Positions 8,701-18,953 of a stretch of 33,741 nucleotides of DNA are shown here, piece by piece. The stretch is taken from contig PLMW01000030.1 in the NCBI GenBank assembly GCA_003142615.1, positions 38,798 to 72,538 on the forward strand. The letters are read 5' to 3'. The position numbers and the translations under genes are program-made. Each line of letters begins with the position of its first letter. Positions within the stretch are counted from its first letter, which is position 1. Origin of the DNA: Opitutia bacterium (lineage in GTDB: Bacteria > Verrucomicrobiota > Verrucomicrobiia > Opitutales > Opitutaceae). Under the pieces are notes generated by a model. That model did no database searches and was not told where the DNA came from. It saw only the letters and a list, made by a program, of their open reading frames with translations.

Positions 8701-8709
8701 CGGCGGAGA

Positions 8710-8871
8710 TTATTGTAAGATGACGCAGGAGGGGCCGCCGGGAAGACCGTCATAGATCACTGTCACCTTGGAGTTCGTGGCCACGAGATCGAACGATTCG
8801 GCGGCTCTGGCGAGACCCGCGGTGAGCAGGAGGCTGGTGATTACGGCGAAGAGGATATGTTTGATTTTCAT
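8710..8871 (-). CDS. small leader-type peptide A (53 residues), candidate modified-peptide precursor
   Basis: Unrecognised 53-residue peptide: MKIKHILFAVITSLLLTAGL, then ARAAESFD, then a tail containing TVIYDGLPGGPSCVILQ. Residues 1-23 look like a Sec signal peptide (basic start, hydrophobic core, ARA|A cleavage site). The leader part resembles that of peptide B, while the C-terminal half differs except for a D.L.GG-like motif. The tail carries Ser48-Cys49, possible targets of a YcaO enzyme. The ATG at 8871 was chosen because the longer frame upstream lacks the pattern; GGAGG lies only two bases before it. It is the first gene of a probable peptide A-peptide B-YcaO unit. Real coding status is supported by the paralogy. 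Confidence 0.62.
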   Translation of the reverse strand: MKIKHILFAVITSLLLTAGLARAAESFDLVATNSKVTVIYDGLPGGPSCVILQ

Positions 8872-8879
8872 CGCCTCCG

Positions 8880-8907
8880 AGTATTGCCAATAGCTTGAAT
8901 GTGACAA
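8880..8907 (-). promoter_or_regulatory. possible promoter of the peptide/YcaO unit
   Basis: On the minus strand TTGTCA (8907-8902) and AATACT (8885-8880) are spaced by 16 bases, just upstream of the peptide A ATG at 8871. If used, the transcript would be almost leaderless. Candidate only. Confidence 0.28.
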
Positions 8908-9052
8908 AGCCCGGCGAACACCCGGTTTTACCCAGTCTGCCCGGCCCAAAACTGAATATGGCCGTCTCCCGCGATTTCCGCTATGGTAGTGTCCGTTTCA
9001 TGCGAAACCAGGCAAAGATATGCATGCGGGTACTTTGTCGGAACGATGCAAT

Positions 9053-9151
9053 TGTAGGAGCGAGCTTGCTCGCGATTGCAGACGAGAAATCGCCTGCCCC
9101 TCGACACGCTCGGGGCCCTGAGCCTGTCGAACGGGCAAGCAGGCTCCTACA
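9053..9151. repeat. composite REP-like inverted repeat
   Basis: The element is bounded by TGTAGGAGC (9053-9061) and its inverse GCTCCTACA (9143-9151). Inside are a perfect GCGAGC-TT-GCTCGC hairpin (9060-9073) and an imperfect palindrome at 9101-9130 (TCGACA...TGTCGA). This architecture and the TGTAGGAGC termini resemble repetitive extragenic palindromes found as dispersed copies in many Gram-negative genomes. It lies between the divergent peptide unit and the large hybrid kinase. Confidence 0.75.
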
Positions 9152-9215
9152 TCTTTCATTAAAAGGTCTTAGCGGCTTCGAAAAGGATCCAAGTCCAATT
9201 GTATGCTGCCGTCGC

Positions 9216-12200
9216 GTGTTGGCCGTAACAGTGATATTTGTGGCTCTCTTCGGCCAATTATTCGCGCGCAGTTGGAGTGACTCCACCGAAGGCCGGCCTT
9301 TGCTGCAGGTGTTCAAGGCGAGTGATTACCAGGCCAACGCCACGGTTAAAGCAGTAGCACAGGATCGTGACGGTGCGCTTTATTTTGGCAGCGACGTTTT
9401 GCTGCAATACGACGGCACGACATGGCGCCGTTTCTCTTCAGGTAACAATCTGCCAATAAACGGCCTCGCTGTTGATGAACAGAGACGAATTTGGGCAGGA
9501 GGTTACGGTGATATCGGTTACCTCGAGAAGGATGCTTCGGGACAGTTGCACTACACATCGCTTCTGACTCAGCTTCCGCCGGAGCACCGCGATCAGCTCG
9601 ATATCTGGGGCGTGGAGGTGACTTCGCGAGGGGTGGTCTTCTCCGCTACCAATAAAATCATGCGGTGGGATGGAAAATCGTTCACCATCTGGCCGCTGCC
9701 CGACGCCCGCCGGGCGTCTTCCCAAAAAATCGGCGACGCGGTATACACGCTCCATATCACGACCGGTCTCTGGAAACTGGAAGGTGACAAGCCGGTGCTG
9801 GTCGTACCGTATGGCCCTTCCATCAAACGTCTTCCTTTCTTCCTCAAGCCTCTTGAGGGAGATTCGTTTCTGGCCGTGACAACAGCGGATCTGGCGCGGC
9901 TGGACGGCTCGAAAATGACCCTCCTGCCCGGCGACTGTGGCAATTTCATCCGGGAAAACTTCATCACCACGGCCTGCATCCTTGACGACCAGACATTTGC
10001 CATCGGCACCTACCGCGGGGGCGTCGCCCTCGTCGACACCCAGGGCAACATCGTACGCATCATCGACCGCGCGTCAGGCCTGCCTGATCAGGCGGTTAAC
10101 CGCCTCTTCCTCGACCGCGAAAAGAACCTCTGGATCACAACCGATAGAGGCATTGCGCGGATGGAGAGCAGTGGAGCCGTGACCGTGTTCGACGAGGCCA
10201 ACCATCTGACCGGAAGATCCGTCAGTTCCATCGCCGTGCAGGGCGGCCGTCTTCATGTCATCACAAGTGACGGAGTTTCCGTACTGAAACCGCGCCCGGA
10301 CGCGCGTTCTTCGGCGGCGTTTGAATTACTACCCAATCCCGATCTGACACGCAGCAACATGGCGCTGCTTTCCCATGCAAGGGGCCTGCTCAATGCGGGA
10401 TTCGTGGGCATCCGCCTCCTGCAACCGGACGGGACCTTGAAGGAGATCCATAAGACTCCGCTGGATGTGGGGAACCTGCTCGCCTCGCGGCATTATCCCG
10501 GGCGGATTTATTTTTCTGACCCGAAGGGCGTGGGCTGGCTCGTGGAGGCAAATGGCGAGTGGCAGACCTATCCGCAACAGGCGCTCACATCCGAGGCATC
10601 AACATCGCTCACCGAGGACACCCTGGGCAATTTGTGGGCCGGCATGTACTCCAAGGGGGTCCTGCGCATCGCGTTTGGCGACACCGGCACACCGCCAAAA
10701 ACCACCCACTTCGAGCCCGGCGCCGTGCTGCCGGCCGGCGCCGGTCGCGTCAAGGTCGGCATGCTCCATCACCACGTGCTGCTGCTGACGGACGCCGGCG
10801 TCCTCGCGCACAACCCGGTGAACGACACGTTCTACCCGGTGGACGCGCTGCAGGGACTGAAAAAAGGCCTCGCGCTCTCCAACCCCGACGCCGCGGGCAA
10901 CGTGTGGCTCGCCGCCGAGGCGCCGCTGGCCGATGGCACGACGCACCCCGTGGTGGGCGCGCTCACCCTCGACGAGCACCGCCGTCCGGCGTGGCGCCAG
11001 CTTCCGATCAGCGGACTCGAACACGCCGGCACGCCGAATGTGCTCTATTATCAGGAGGAGACGCCCGGGCAGCCAGTGCTCTGGATCGGCGGCACGGAAA
11101 GCCTGCTGCGCGTGAAGCTGGACGAATTGCAGGACCTGCACGTGCCCTTCAGCACCCTGCTGAGCGCCGTGAGCACGGTTTCGTCCGCCGGCAAGGCCGG
11201 GCTGCCGCTCCTCGCCGCGCAATCCCCCCGCCTGCCTTACGCGCACAACCGTCTGCAGTTTGAATTCTCCGCCACCACCTACCGCGACGCCCAGTACGTG
11301 CGCTACCAGACCCAGCTCGCGGGCTTCGAGCGCGACTGGACGCCGGCCAGCGAGAAAAACTTCCGCGAGTTCACCAACCTCAGCGAGGGCGCCTACACCT
11401 TCAAGGTGCGCGCGGCCAGCGCGGATGGCCGGTGGAGCGAGCCGGCCACGTACACCTTCTTCATCCTGCCGCCGTGGTACCGCACATTCTGGGCCTACTC
11501 GGTGTTCGCGCTCACCGCCGCCGGCGGGATCTACGGCAGCTACCGGCTCCGCGTGAACCAGCTGCGGGCGCGCACCCGGCAGCTCGAGGCGCTGGTGCGC
11601 CGCCGCACCGAGGAGCTCGCGCGCGCCAACGCCGCCAAGACCGATTTCATCGCCAACATGAGCCACGAGATCCGCAACCCGCTCAACGGCGTCATCGGCC
11701 TCGCGGGCATGCTGCAGGAGTCCGACCTCAGCACGCAGCAGCGCGGCATGGCCGTCTCGCTGCGCAAGTGCGCGGAATACCTCTCCACGCTCGTCGAGGA
11801 TGTGCTCGACTTCTCCAAGATCGAGGCCGGCCGCATCACCATCGACGCGCAGCCGTTCGGCCTGCGCGGCGTGCTCGCCGACGTCAGCTCGATCTTCGCG
11901 TGGCAGTCGCAGGAGCAGCAGATGCCCATCGTCACGCGGATGAGCCCGGGCTTCCCGGAGACGGTCGTCGGCGACGAGGCGAAGATCAAACAGATCGTCA
12001 TCAACTACGTCGCCAATGCCCTCAAATACGCCAGCCGCGGCACCATCGAGATCGCCGTTGAAAGCCGGCTCGCGCCGGGCAGCACGGTGGAGATCGCCAT
12101 CGAGGTGCGCGACCAGGGTCCCGGCATCCCCTATGACGAGCAGGCGAAGCTCTTTGAAAAGTTCAACCGCGGCCGCCGCGCGCAGCAGGAGAAAATCCGC

Positions 12201-13130
12201 GGCACCGGCCTCGGCCTCGCCGTCTGCCGCGCCTATGCCGACAAGATGGGCGGCGCCGTCGGCCTCTCCAGCACGCCGGGCCAGGGCTCGACGTTCTGGT
12301 TCAAGGTCGCGCTGCCCGTGCCCGCGCCGCAGGCCGGCGCCGCGGCGGCCGCGGAGCGTCCGCGCCCGCCCGCCACCACGCGGGCCCTCATCGTCGAGGA
12401 CCAGGAGTACAACCTTCTCGTCATCGACAGCATCCTCACCCGCCTCGGCTACAAGACCGACCACGCCACCGACGGCAACGACGCGTGGGCCAAGCTGCAG
12501 GCCAACCTCTATGACATCGTGTTCATGGACTGGGATCTTCCCGGGATGAACGGCGTCGAAGTCACCCGCCTCTTCCGGCAGTGGGAGCCGCCCGAACGCC
12601 ACACGCTCGTGATCGCCACGACCGCCTACTCCACGCCGGAAAAACGCCGCGATTGCCTTGAGGCGGGCATGGACGGTTTCGCCGCCAAGCCGCTCAGCCC
12701 CGAAAAAATCAAGGCCACCATCCAGAACCTCAGCGGCCCGCTGCGCGCCGGTTCCTCGATCCAGATCCGCGCCGCCGAGGAGGCGCCCCGCAAGGCGCTC
12801 GACCTGTCGATCTTCCGCTACATGGCCGACCAGAATTCCGACCGGATGCGCCAGCTCGCCGAGGAGTTCATCACCGCGCTCGACAAGGACGTGGCCCTGC
12901 TCGCCGAGGCCGTGCGCAGCGGCAGCATCGAGAACACGCGCCGGCAGGCGCACCGCATCCTTTCGCAGACCGCCCTGATCTCCGCCGCGCCGGTCGCCGC
13001 CGTGGCCACCACCATCCAGGAAGCCGCGCGCAACGGCGACATCGAGACGCCGCGCGCCGCGCTGTCGTCATTCGAGGCGGAGGTCGCCCGCCTCAAGGAG
13101 AATCTGCGTTCCGCTCTCGAAACGAGTTGA
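9216..13130 (+). CDS. propeller-type hybrid sensor histidine kinase with receiver and Hpt domains
   Basis: A 1304-residue one-protein phosphorelay. After an N-terminal hydrophobic segment comes a long sensor region with two-component propeller repeats (for example ALYFGSD, LPDQAVNRLFLDREKNLWIT, TEDTLGNLWAGMYSKGVLRI), then a Y_Y_Y domain (about 672-755, LAGFERDWTP). A transmembrane helix follows (about 757-780), then a HisKA domain with H817 in ANMSHEIRNPLNGVIG and an ATPase domain with DQGPGIP and GTGLGLAV. The receiver has acceptor D1105 (FMDWDLPGMNG), and a C-terminal Hpt domain has H1246 (QAHRILSQTALIS). The sensor is expected in the periplasm; such proteins often detect oligosaccharides. 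The start is uncertain: GTG 9216 opens the hydrophobic N-terminus, while the frame stays open back to 8895 through a REP element. Its 3' end overlaps the response regulator gene. Confidence 0.9.
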   Translation: MLAVTVIFVALFGQLFARSWSDSTEGRPLLQVFKASDYQANATVKAVAQDRDGALYFGSDVLLQYDGTTWRRFSSGNNLPINGLAVDEQRRIWAGGYGDIGYLEKDASGQLHYTSLLTQLPPEHRDQLDIWGVEVTSRGVVFSATNKIMRWDGKSFTIWPLPDARRASSQKIGDAVYTLHITTGLWKLEGDKPVLVVPYGPSIKRLPFFLKPLEGDSFLAVTTADLARLDGSKMTLLPGDCGNFIRENFITTACILDDQTFAIGTYRGGVALVDTQGNIVRIIDRASGLPDQAVNRLFLDREKNLWITTDRGIARMESSGAVTVFDEANHLTGRSVSSIAVQGGRLHVITSDGVSVLKPRPDARSSAAFELLPNPDLTRSNMALLSHARGLLNAGFVGIRLLQPDGTLKEIHKTPLDVGNLLASRHYPGRIYFSDPKGVGWLVEANGEWQTYPQQALTSEASTSLTEDTLGNLWAGMYSKGVLRIAFGDTGTPPKTTHFEPGAVLPAGAGRVKVGMLHHHVLLLTDAGVLAHNPVNDTFYPVDALQGLKKGLALSNPDAAGNVWLAAEAPLADGTTHPVVGALTLDEHRRPAWRQLPISGLEHAGTPNVLYYQEETPGQPVLWIGGTESLLRVKLDELQDLHVPFSTLLSAVSTVSSAGKAGLPLLAAQSPRLPYAHNRLQFEFSATTYRDAQYVRYQTQLAGFERDWTPASEKNFREFTNLSEGAYTFKVRAASADGRWSEPATYTFFILPPWYRTFWAYSVFALTAAGGIYGSYRLRVNQLRARTRQLEALVRRRTEELARANAAKTDFIANMSHEIRNPLNGVIGLAGMLQESDLSTQQRGMAVSLRKCAEYLSTLVEDVLDFSKIEAGRITIDAQPFGLRGVLADVSSIFAWQSQEQQMPIVTRMSPGFPETVVGDEAKIKQIVINYVANALKYASRGTIEIAVESRLAPGSTVEIAIEVRDQGPGIPYDEQAKLFEKFNRGRRAQQEKIRGTGLGLAVCRAYADKMGGAVGLSSTPGQGSTFWFKVALPVPAPQAGAAAAAERPRPPATTRALIVEDQEYNLLVIDSILTRLGYKTDHATDGNDAWAKLQANLYDIVFMDWDLPGMNGVEVTRLFRQWEPPERHTLVIATTAYSTPEKRRDCLEAGMDGFAAKPLSPEKIKATIQNLSGPLRAGSSIQIRAAEEAPRKALDLSIFRYMADQNSDRMRQLAEEFITALDKDVALLAEAVRSGSIENTRRQAHRILSQTALISAAPVAAVATTIQEAARNGDIETPRAALSSFEAEVARLKENLRSALETS

Positions 13131-13755
13131 GCTTCGAGAAACCCTTGCTCACCGCGTAGCGGATGAGGTCGGGGGTGCGGTGCAGGCCGAGCTTGCTCAT
13201 GATGTTGCGCCGGTGGAGCTGCACCGTGTACCGGCTGAGGTGGAGCTCTTTCGCCACCTCGTCGTTGGTCAGGCCGCCGCCCAGCAGGGCGAGGAGCTGC
13301 TGCTCGCGCTCGGTGAGCACCTTCGGAAACGACTTCGGTTCCAAGCGCAGCTTCTGCCGCACCTGCTGCACCACCTCGGTGAAGAACACCCGCCCCTTGA
13401 TCACCTCGTCGATGGCCTGTTTGAGCACCTCGACGGACTGGCGGTTTTTGTCGACGTAGCCGTGCATGCCCGAGTTGAGCACGCGGTAGAGCGTGTAGTC
13501 GTCGCATTCGGTGGACAGCGCCAGGATGCGCACTTCCGGATCCATCGCGATGAGCTCGTCCGCCAGGGTGACGCCGTCCTTGTCCGGCAGATTGAGATCC
13601 AGCAGCACCATGTCGGGCTTGTGCTTGCGGCACAACTCCAGCCCGGTGGCGGCGTCTTCCGCCTCCCCCACCACGCTCAGGTGAAAATGTTCCCGGCAGA
13701 TCTTCTTCAGCAAATCCCGGAACATCGCCTGATCTTCAATGAGGACGATCTTCAT
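13093..13755 (-). CDS. NarL/FixJ-family response regulator
   Basis: A 220-residue DNA-binding response regulator. The receiver starts MKIVLIEDQAMFRDLLKK, with acidic residues E7/D8, acceptor D53 in VLLDLNLPDKDG, and a conserved Ser/Thr in ILALST. The C-terminal LuxR-type helix-turn-helix is LTEREQQLLALLGGGLTNDE followed by VAKELHLSRYTVQLHRRNIM. The ATG at 13755 is the canonical receiver start; an in-frame ATG at 13809 would add 18 residues. The gene is convergent with the propeller hybrid kinase and shares 38 bp of 3' end with it (13093-13130). A functional pairing is plausible: the kinase has an Hpt domain that could donate phosphate to this regulator. Confidence 0.93.
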   Translation of the reverse strand: MKIVLIEDQAMFRDLLKKICREHFHLSVVGEAEDAATGLELCRKHKPDMVLLDLNLPDKDGVTLADELIAMDPEVRILALSTECDDYTLYRVLNSGMHGYVDKNRQSVEVLKQAIDEVIKGRVFFTEVVQQVRQKLRLEPKSFPKVLTEREQQLLALLGGGLTNDEVAKELHLSRYTVQLHRRNIMSKLGLHRTPDLIRYAVSKGFSKLNSFRERNADSP

Positions 13756-13984
13756 GGGCGTGCCGGAAAAATGGTGGTTGAAGCCGCGCAGGGACACGAG
13801 TTTAAACATCTTCTGGAAATTTCCTTAACCATCGGTATGGACCATTCTTCCAAGGCAAAAGATATGCTGGGTGCCGCCGGTCGAAGGAATATATTCTGAA
13901 TTCAGCAAAGGGCAATCACCGTCAGCAACGCGGCAGTTTCGCTTTGCATCACCGGGCGACATGCGCATGGTAACGCCATCACAC
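13756..13984. promoter_or_regulatory. divergent control region between the response regulator and thiC, with short palindromes
   Basis: The AT-richer stretch holds two perfect 10-bp palindromes, GGAAATTTCC (13815-13824) and GAATATATTC (13887-13896), both upstream of the response regulator start. They could be operator sites; there is no direct evidence. No clear promoter pair was identified on either strand. Confidence 0.35.
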
Positions 13985-16079
<2,095 letters not shown>

Positions 16080-16182
16080 ACCGCCGGCCGCCTCCAACAT
16101 GGACCGCACGATTCCACCGCCGGCCACGACGGCATCGAGCCGCGGTTCCGTCCGCCGATCCTGAAACCTCTTTTCCCTGCCC

Positions 16183-17427
16183 ATGAAATCGAAGAAATCC
16201 TCAGCCCAAGCCGGCTCCGCCAGGAGCACGCGGGCCGTTTCCTCCGGCGCATCCCGCTCCTTCGCCGCACGCGTGAGGGCCGTCCGCACCGCCCACGAAG
16301 CCCTTCTCAGGCGGAAGAACCCCGTTGATCCCGAGTGGGACAACGGCGTCTTTGAGCGCTTCAAGCACCCGGTCATCACGTATCGGCACACGCCGCTCGA
16401 GTGGCGCTATGACTTCAATCCGCTGACGAACCCGTTCTTCATGGAGCGGCTCGGCATCAACGCGACGCTCAATCCCGGCGCCTTCTACTGGAACGGCAGG
16501 GTGCACCTGGTCGTGCGCACCGAAGGCTGCGACCGCAAGAGCTTCTTCGCCATCGCCGAGAGTCTCAACGGCCTCGACCATTTCCGCTTCTGGGATGAGC
16601 CCTGCGACATTCCTGAGTTGAAGCCCGAGACGAACCTCTACGACATGCGCATCACCTTCCACGCGGACGGCTGGATTTACGGGGTGTTCTGCGCGGAGGC
16701 GAAGGATCCCGCCGCGCCCGCCGGCGACCTCTCCTCGGCGGTGGCCCAGGCCGGCATCGTCCGAACCAGGGATTTCAAAAAATGGGAGCGCCTGCCCAAC
16801 CTCAAGACCCCGGCCTCGCAGCAGCGCAACGTCGTTCTTCATCCCGAATTCGTGCACGGCAAATACGCCTTTTACACACGCCCGATGGATGGCTTCATCG
16901 ACGTCGGCTCCGGTGGCGGCATCGGCTGGACGCTCTGCGACGACATCACCACCGGTGTCACCGGACCGGAAACGATCATCGACGCCCGCGCCTACCATAC
17001 CGTCAAGGAGTCCAAAAACGGCCAGGGTCCCATTCCCATCAAGACGCCGCAGGGCTGGCTGCACCTGGCCCATGGCGTGCGCAACTGCGCGGCCGGTCTA
17101 CGCTACGTCCTCTATATGTTCATGACCTCGCTGGAGGATCCCGCGAAGGTCATCGCCCGCCCGGGCGGCTATTTCCTCGCGCCCTATGGGAGCGAGCGGG
17201 TCGGCGACGTGTCGAACGTCACCTTCAGCAACGGCTGGGTACGCCTGCCCGACGACACCGTGCTGATCTACTACGGCGGCTCCGACACCCGCTGCTACGT
17301 TGCGCGCAGCACGGTGGCCAGGCTCGTCGACTGGTGTCGGCACACGCCGGAGGACGGCGGAGACACCCGCGGCTGTGTCGATCAGCGCCTCGCGCTCATT
17401 CGCGCCAACCAGGCAATCCACCACTGA
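16183..17427 (+). CDS. GH130 4-O-beta-D-mannosyl-D-glucose phosphorylase
   Basis: A cytoplasmic glycoside phosphorylase (414 residues) of family GH130 that splits mannosyl-glucose with phosphate to mannose-1-phosphate and glucose, a late step of beta-mannan breakdown. From about residue 24 it follows the Bacteroides fragilis mannosylglucose phosphorylase closely: NPFFMERLGINATLNPGAFY, RKSFFAIAES, NLYDMRITFHADGWIYG (D154 matches the general acid position), QQRNVVLHPEFVHGKYAFYT, GFIDVGSGGGIGW and AHGVRNCAAGLRYVLYMFMT. The first 23 residues are an Arg/Ser-rich extension that may not be translated. No signal peptide. It is followed 31 bases later by a GH43 gene. Mannobiose 2-epimerase, its usual partner, is not in the window. 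Confidence 0.92.
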   Translation: MKSKKSSAQAGSARSTRAVSSGASRSFAARVRAVRTAHEALLRRKNPVDPEWDNGVFERFKHPVITYRHTPLEWRYDFNPLTNPFFMERLGINATLNPGAFYWNGRVHLVVRTEGCDRKSFFAIAESLNGLDHFRFWDEPCDIPELKPETNLYDMRITFHADGWIYGVFCAEAKDPAAPAGDLSSAVAQAGIVRTRDFKKWERLPNLKTPASQQRNVVLHPEFVHGKYAFYTRPMDGFIDVGSGGGIGWTLCDDITTGVTGPETIIDARAYHTVKESKNGQGPIPIKTPQGWLHLAHGVRNCAAGLRYVLYMFMTSLEDPAKVIARPGGYFLAPYGSERVGDVSNVTFSNGWVRLPDDTVLIYYGGSDTRCYVARSTVARLVDWCRHTPEDGGDTRGCVDQRLALIRANQAIHH

Positions 17428-17458
17428 AAGCCACCGCCGATTTGCATCGCCGCGCCAA

Positions 17459-18877
17459 ATGAATCCGCTCGCGAGCCTCTTTCGCCAATCGCCGCTCCGG
17501 ACCGCCGTCGCTTTGGCCGTCGGGATGATTCCGTCTCTGAGTCGCGGCGGCAATCCGTTGATTTCCACGGTACACTCCGCCGACCCATCGGGTCACATCT
17601 GGCCGGGCGATGCCCGGCTGTGGATCTACGCCTCCCATGACCAGCCGGGCACCAATACCCACGATACGATGATCAGTTACCATGTCTTTTCGTCGGCCGA
17701 TCTCGTCAATTGGATCGACTACGGCGTGGTCCTGCACCTCAAGGACGTGAAATGGGCCGCGAGCCATATGTGGGCCATCGACGCGGTGCGCTGGAACGGC
17801 ACCTACTACCTTGTCTTCTGCGCCCAAGAGAAAGGCACTGGCATCTTCCGGACCGGCATGGCGGTCAGCCAGCAGCCGCAAGGTCCCTTTACCGACATCG
17901 GGTTCATCAAGGGCGTGGACTGGGGACAGGATCCAGCGCTGTTCGTCGATGACGACGGCCAGCCCTACCTGTTCTGGGGTTGCGGCGGGAATTGCTTTGG
18001 CGTCCGGCTCGCCGGTGACCTCATGTCCGTTGTCCCGGGTACCACCGTACGGCTCACCGACCAGCTGACCTACGTGTTCGAGGGACCATGGGTTCACAAG
18101 TACCAGGGCAGGTACTACCTTTCGTATCCCGGTCTGCCCGGCAACAAATGGCCGGAACACATGTATTATGCGACCGCCAACCAGCCACTCGGACCGTACA
18201 CCTTCCAAGGCGAGTATCTCGGCGCGTTCACGGGCCAGGCGGGCACCAATCACGGTTCGATCCTGGAGTACAGGGGCACATGGTACGCCCTCTACCACAG
18301 TGCGTGGCTCTCGGGCGGCAACGGCACGTGCCGCAACCTGATGATGGATGAGTTGCACTACAACGCCGATGGCACCATCCGACCCATCACCCCCACCACG
18401 TCCGGTGTCGCGGCGGACGGCGCCATGCCCGGGCCGTCCCACTGCATCCTGCTGCTGGAGGCGGAGAACGGCGAGGCTGCTTGCGGATCCCTGCTCGGCA
18501 CTCGCGTCGCGACCGAGCGCCCCGGCTATTCCGGCGCCGGCTATGTGCGCGGATTCGATCATCCGAACGACGCTGTCATCGTGATGGCCCAGGCAGCCAA
18601 ACCTGCCCCCTACCACCTGAAGATCCGGTACGTGGCTCCCGCCGGCGACCAAGAGAACAAGCTCCTGGTGAACTACACCCTGATCGATGGCCCGCGCTCC
18701 GATGATCCCGGCCGGTATGATAAGTCCATCACGTTTCCCAAGGCCGGCCAGTGGACCGAGCTGGACGTTGGCATCGTCAACCTCAAAGAGGGCGACAACT
18801 ACCTCAAGCTCTACAGCAAGACCGGCGGCATCGAAGTTGATTACTTCAAGCTGGAGCCGGTCTTACCCGCCGGGTGA
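17459..18877 (+). CDS. secreted GH43-family glycosidase with C-terminal CBM-like module
   Basis: A 472-residue exported enzyme with an N-terminal hydrophobic signal region (RTAVALAVGMIPS). The five-bladed GH43 propeller carries the expected acidic residues: D42 in SADPSGHIW, D158 in GQDPALFVDDDGQPYLFWG and E208 in YVFEGPWVHKYQGRYYLSYP. GH43 enzymes are mainly arabinofuranosidases and xylosidases; the exact substrate is not decidable here. From about residue 330 (LLLEAENGEA...YSGAGYVRGF...VDYFKLEP) there is a beta-sandwich module resembling CBM6/CBM35. The ATG at 17459 is chosen for the signal peptide; the frame is open further upstream inside the GH130 gene. Likely co-transcribed with GH130. 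Confidence 0.87.
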   Translation: MNPLASLFRQSPLRTAVALAVGMIPSLSRGGNPLISTVHSADPSGHIWPGDARLWIYASHDQPGTNTHDTMISYHVFSSADLVNWIDYGVVLHLKDVKWAASHMWAIDAVRWNGTYYLVFCAQEKGTGIFRTGMAVSQQPQGPFTDIGFIKGVDWGQDPALFVDDDGQPYLFWGCGGNCFGVRLAGDLMSVVPGTTVRLTDQLTYVFEGPWVHKYQGRYYLSYPGLPGNKWPEHMYYATANQPLGPYTFQGEYLGAFTGQAGTNHGSILEYRGTWYALYHSAWLSGGNGTCRNLMMDELHYNADGTIRPITPTTSGVAADGAMPGPSHCILLLEAENGEAACGSLLGTRVATERPGYSGAGYVRGFDHPNDAVIVMAQAAKPAPYHLKIRYVAPAGDQENKLLVNYTLIDGPRSDDPGRYDKSITFPKAGQWTELDVGIVNLKEGDNYLKLYSKTGGIEVDYFKLEPVLPAG

Positions 18878-18953
18878 CTTGGAAGCTGGCGCCTTCCCGC
18901 GCGAGTTTATTACCGGTCTTGGTGCCGCTGGCCGCTTGCAGCCCCCCTTTAAA

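Noticed and set aside
8498-8755. 85-residue plus-strand frame over the peptide genes
   Set aside because: Antisense to two paralogous peptides whose similarity exists only on the minus strand.
8895-9215. In-frame extension of the large hybrid kinase to an ATG/GTG upstream
   Set aside because: The extension reads through the REP-like palindromes and has no signal-peptide or domain character; the hydrophobic N-terminus begins at the GTG at 9216.
10599-12953. 784-residue open frame on the minus strand opposite the hybrid kinase
   Set aside because: Arg/Gly/Ala/His-rich shadow of a high-GC gene; the plus strand encodes clear kinase and receiver motifs.
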